Below are positions 35,129-36,866 of a stretch of 36,866 nucleotides of DNA, one piece after another. Position 1 is the first letter of the stretch. Every line of letters starts with the position of its first letter. This stretch comes from Clostridiales bacterium. Lineage in GTDB: Bacteria > Bacillota > Clostridia > Oscillospirales > Oscillospiraceae. The stretch covers positions 1 to 36,866 of the forward strand of contig JAJBUB010000005.1 in the NCBI GenBank assembly GCA_020860575.1, written 5' to 3'. Under the pieces are notes generated by a model. That model ran no database searches. It saw nothing but the letters and a program-made list of their open reading frames with translations, and was not told where the DNA came from. Position numbers and translations under genes: made by a program.

Positions 35129-36378
35129 GTGTCAAGCGCTTTATCCGAAAACACATCGACCGGGACTCTCCACTGTTTCAGGTGCTGCACCGGTTCTACC
35201 GCTGGCTGGTGGGCATCCTGTACCTCATCGCCCGGCGCGTCCTGCCGCTGGACGAGCATTTGGTGGTTTTTGACGCCTTCCAGGGGCGGCAGTACACCTG
35301 CAGCCCCAAGGCGCTCTATCTGGAAATGCTGTCCGACCCGGCCTACCAGGACTACCACTTTGTCTGGGCTTTTACCAAGGGAGCGGGACGGCGCAACCAG
35401 ATCGCCGGTCCCCGTACCCGGGTGGTGCGGTACAATGCCCGGAATCACAAGCTGGCCTGCGCCACGGCCAAGTATATCGTCACCAACTCCATGCCTCTGG
35501 GCTTCATCAAGCTCCGGGAGGGACAGGAGCTGATCGAGACCTGGCACGGCACCCCTCTGAAGCGGCTGGGCTGCGACATCGAGGTGGATTCCAACAGCGT
35601 CAACACCGCCGAGGAGATCCACCAGCGCTATCGGGAGCGGGTGCAGAAGATGACGGTCATGCTCTCTCCCTCCGATTTCTACACGGAAAAGCTGACCTCA
35701 GCCTTTGCCCTGAAGGACTACGGACAGCACGTCCGCATGATCCAGCAGGGCTACCCCCGCAACGATTTCCTCTCCCGGTATACGCCGGAGGACGTCGCCG
35801 CCATCCGTGAGCGGCTGGGGGTGCCGGAGGGAAAAAAGGTCATCCTCTATGCCCCCACCTATCGGGACGATGAGAAGCTGGACAAGGCCTATTCCTATGG
35901 TTTCCACCTGGAGATGGACTTTGACCGGCTGCTGGAGACGCTGGGAGAGGAGTATGTCGTCCTGTTCCGGCCACACTATTTTATCGCCGACAAGTTTGAC
36001 TTCGAGCGGTATGAGGGCCGGGTGTTCAACGTGGCCAATGTAGACGATGTGAACGAGGTCTATGTCATCTCCGATATGCTCATCACCGACTACTCCAGCG
36101 TATTTTTCGATTACGCCATTCTCCGTCGGCCCATCCTGCTGTTTATGTACGACCTGGACCGCTATCAGCATCAGCTCCGGGACTTCTACATCGACCTGTC
36201 CGAGCTGCCCTTCCCCATCCTCCGCACCCAGGGAGAGCTGGAGACGGCCATCCTGGAGCAATTCAACGGGGGATTCCGGTACAACGAGGCCTACGAGCGC
36301 TTCAACCGGACCTACACCCCCATGGACGATGGACAGGCCAGCCATCGGGTGCTACGGGAGATCTTCCCTCAGTCGTAA
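35125..36378 (+). CDS. CDP-glycerol:poly(glycerophosphate) glycerophosphotransferase-like (TagF/TagB family), second copy
   Basis: ETWHGTPLKRLGCDI, QGYPRNDFL, VILYAPTYRDDEKLDKAYSYGFHLEMDFD, LFRPHYFIAD, DMLITDYSSVFFDYAILRRPILLFMYDLDRYQ; ATGA overlap with upstream gene. Confidence 0.93.
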   Translation: MSVKRFIRKHIDRDSPLFQVLHRFYRWLVGILYLIARRVLPLDEHLVVFDAFQGRQYTCSPKALYLEMLSDPAYQDYHFVWAFTKGAGRRNQIAGPRTRVVRYNARNHKLACATAKYIVTNSMPLGFIKLREGQELIETWHGTPLKRLGCDIEVDSNSVNTAEEIHQRYRERVQKMTVMLSPSDFYTEKLTSAFALKDYGQHVRMIQQGYPRNDFLSRYTPEDVAAIRERLGVPEGKKVILYAPTYRDDEKLDKAYSYGFHLEMDFDRLLETLGEEYVVLFRPHYFIADKFDFERYEGRVFNVANVDDVNEVYVISDMLITDYSSVFFDYAILRRPILLFMYDLDRYQHQLRDFYIDLSELPFPILRTQGELETAILEQFNGGFRYNEAYERFNRTYTPMDDGQASHRVLREIFPQS

Positions 36379-36393
36379 GCCGACCAACGAGCC

Positions 36394-36430
36394 GAACCGC
36401 TCTCCCAAACGGAGAGCGGTTCATTTTTTA
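36394..36430 (+). terminator. Rho-independent terminator after the TagF-like pair
   Basis: GAACCGCTCTCC-caaac-GGAGAGCGGTTCATTTTTT. Confidence 0.85.
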
Positions 36431-36488
36431 GGCCTGTCGGCCGGAGTATCATGGGACCATGGCGCAGAAGGAGAGAAAATTTGCCCCT

Positions 36489-36519
36489 TTAAGCTCCCCT
36501 TAAGCTCCCCGGTGTATCC
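36489..36519 (+). promoter_or_regulatory. Candidate operator/promoter: 11-bp tandem direct repeat + TATCCT
   Basis: TTAAGCTCCCC (36489-36499) directly repeated at 36500-36510, followed by TATCCT at 36514-36519. Confidence 0.5.
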
Positions 36520-36546
36520 TGTTCCCACAAAAGGAGATGATCCATT

Positions 36547-36866
36547 ATGAAATCATGCAAAAAACTCCTCTCCATCCTCTGCGCCCTGGCGCTGGCCCTG
36601 TCAGTGACGGCCTGCTCCTCCGCGGACAGCGAGGATGCGACGGAGACGGATACCGCCACAGAGACCGAGACCACCGAGACCGACGAGGTGGAGGAGACCT
36701 CCGCCGACACGGAGACGGAGACTACCACTCAGGTGGGCCAGATCACCGCCATCGACGGCTCCACCGTCACCCTCCAGCTGGGGGAGCTGACCGAAATGTC
36801 CGGCGGGGACTTTGACGGCGAGATGCCCGACGGGGAGGGCGGCGGCGAGGTCCCCGAGGGCGGGAG
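36547..36866 (+). CDS. Putative lipoprotein (acidic/Thr-rich), truncated by window end
   Basis: MKSCKKLLSILCALALALSVTACSSADSEDATETDTATETETTETDE...; lipobox VTAC; RBS AAAGGAG. Confidence 0.75.
   Translation, partial: MKSCKKLLSILCALALALSVTACSSADSEDATETDTATETETTETDEVEETSADTETETTTQVGQITAIDGSTVTLQLGELTEMSGGDFDGEMPDGEGGGEVPEGG

Overview
GC-rich chromosomal window, most consistent with a spore-forming gut Clostridia/Oscillospiraceae-type Firmicute (inferred from spoIID, ypeB, spoIIID, a T-box leader and a clostridial-style small repeat). The backbone is mostly housekeeping: tcdA (partial), mnmA, spoIID, citrate synthase, CapA-like, ZIP transporter, ypeB, T-box(Phe)-pheS-pheT, tRNA-Leu(UAG), an SH3/YARHG membrane protein, sir2 and archaeal-type proS. 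The accessory part has four units. (1) An AgrC/AgrA-like GHKL kinase + LytTR regulator sits directly upstream of a two-glycosidase operon: a membrane-anchored, domain-permuted GH3, a soluble GH3 with an extra C-terminal region, and a GtrA-like membrane protein. Two CAGTTTG direct repeats 21 bp apart abut the -35 of that operon and look like a LytTR binding site. (2) A large beta-helix/Cna-B VPSTG surface protein is paired with a class C sortase. (3) A Y-family polymerase + YolD-like + zinc-ribbon cassette lies between spoIIID and two tandem TagF-like transferases. (4) A partial lipoprotein gene at the right edge has an 11-bp direct-repeat promoter resembling an OmpR-family operator. No CRISPR array, rRNA or complete prophage was seen. 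All family names come from reading motifs in the translations; no database search was run.
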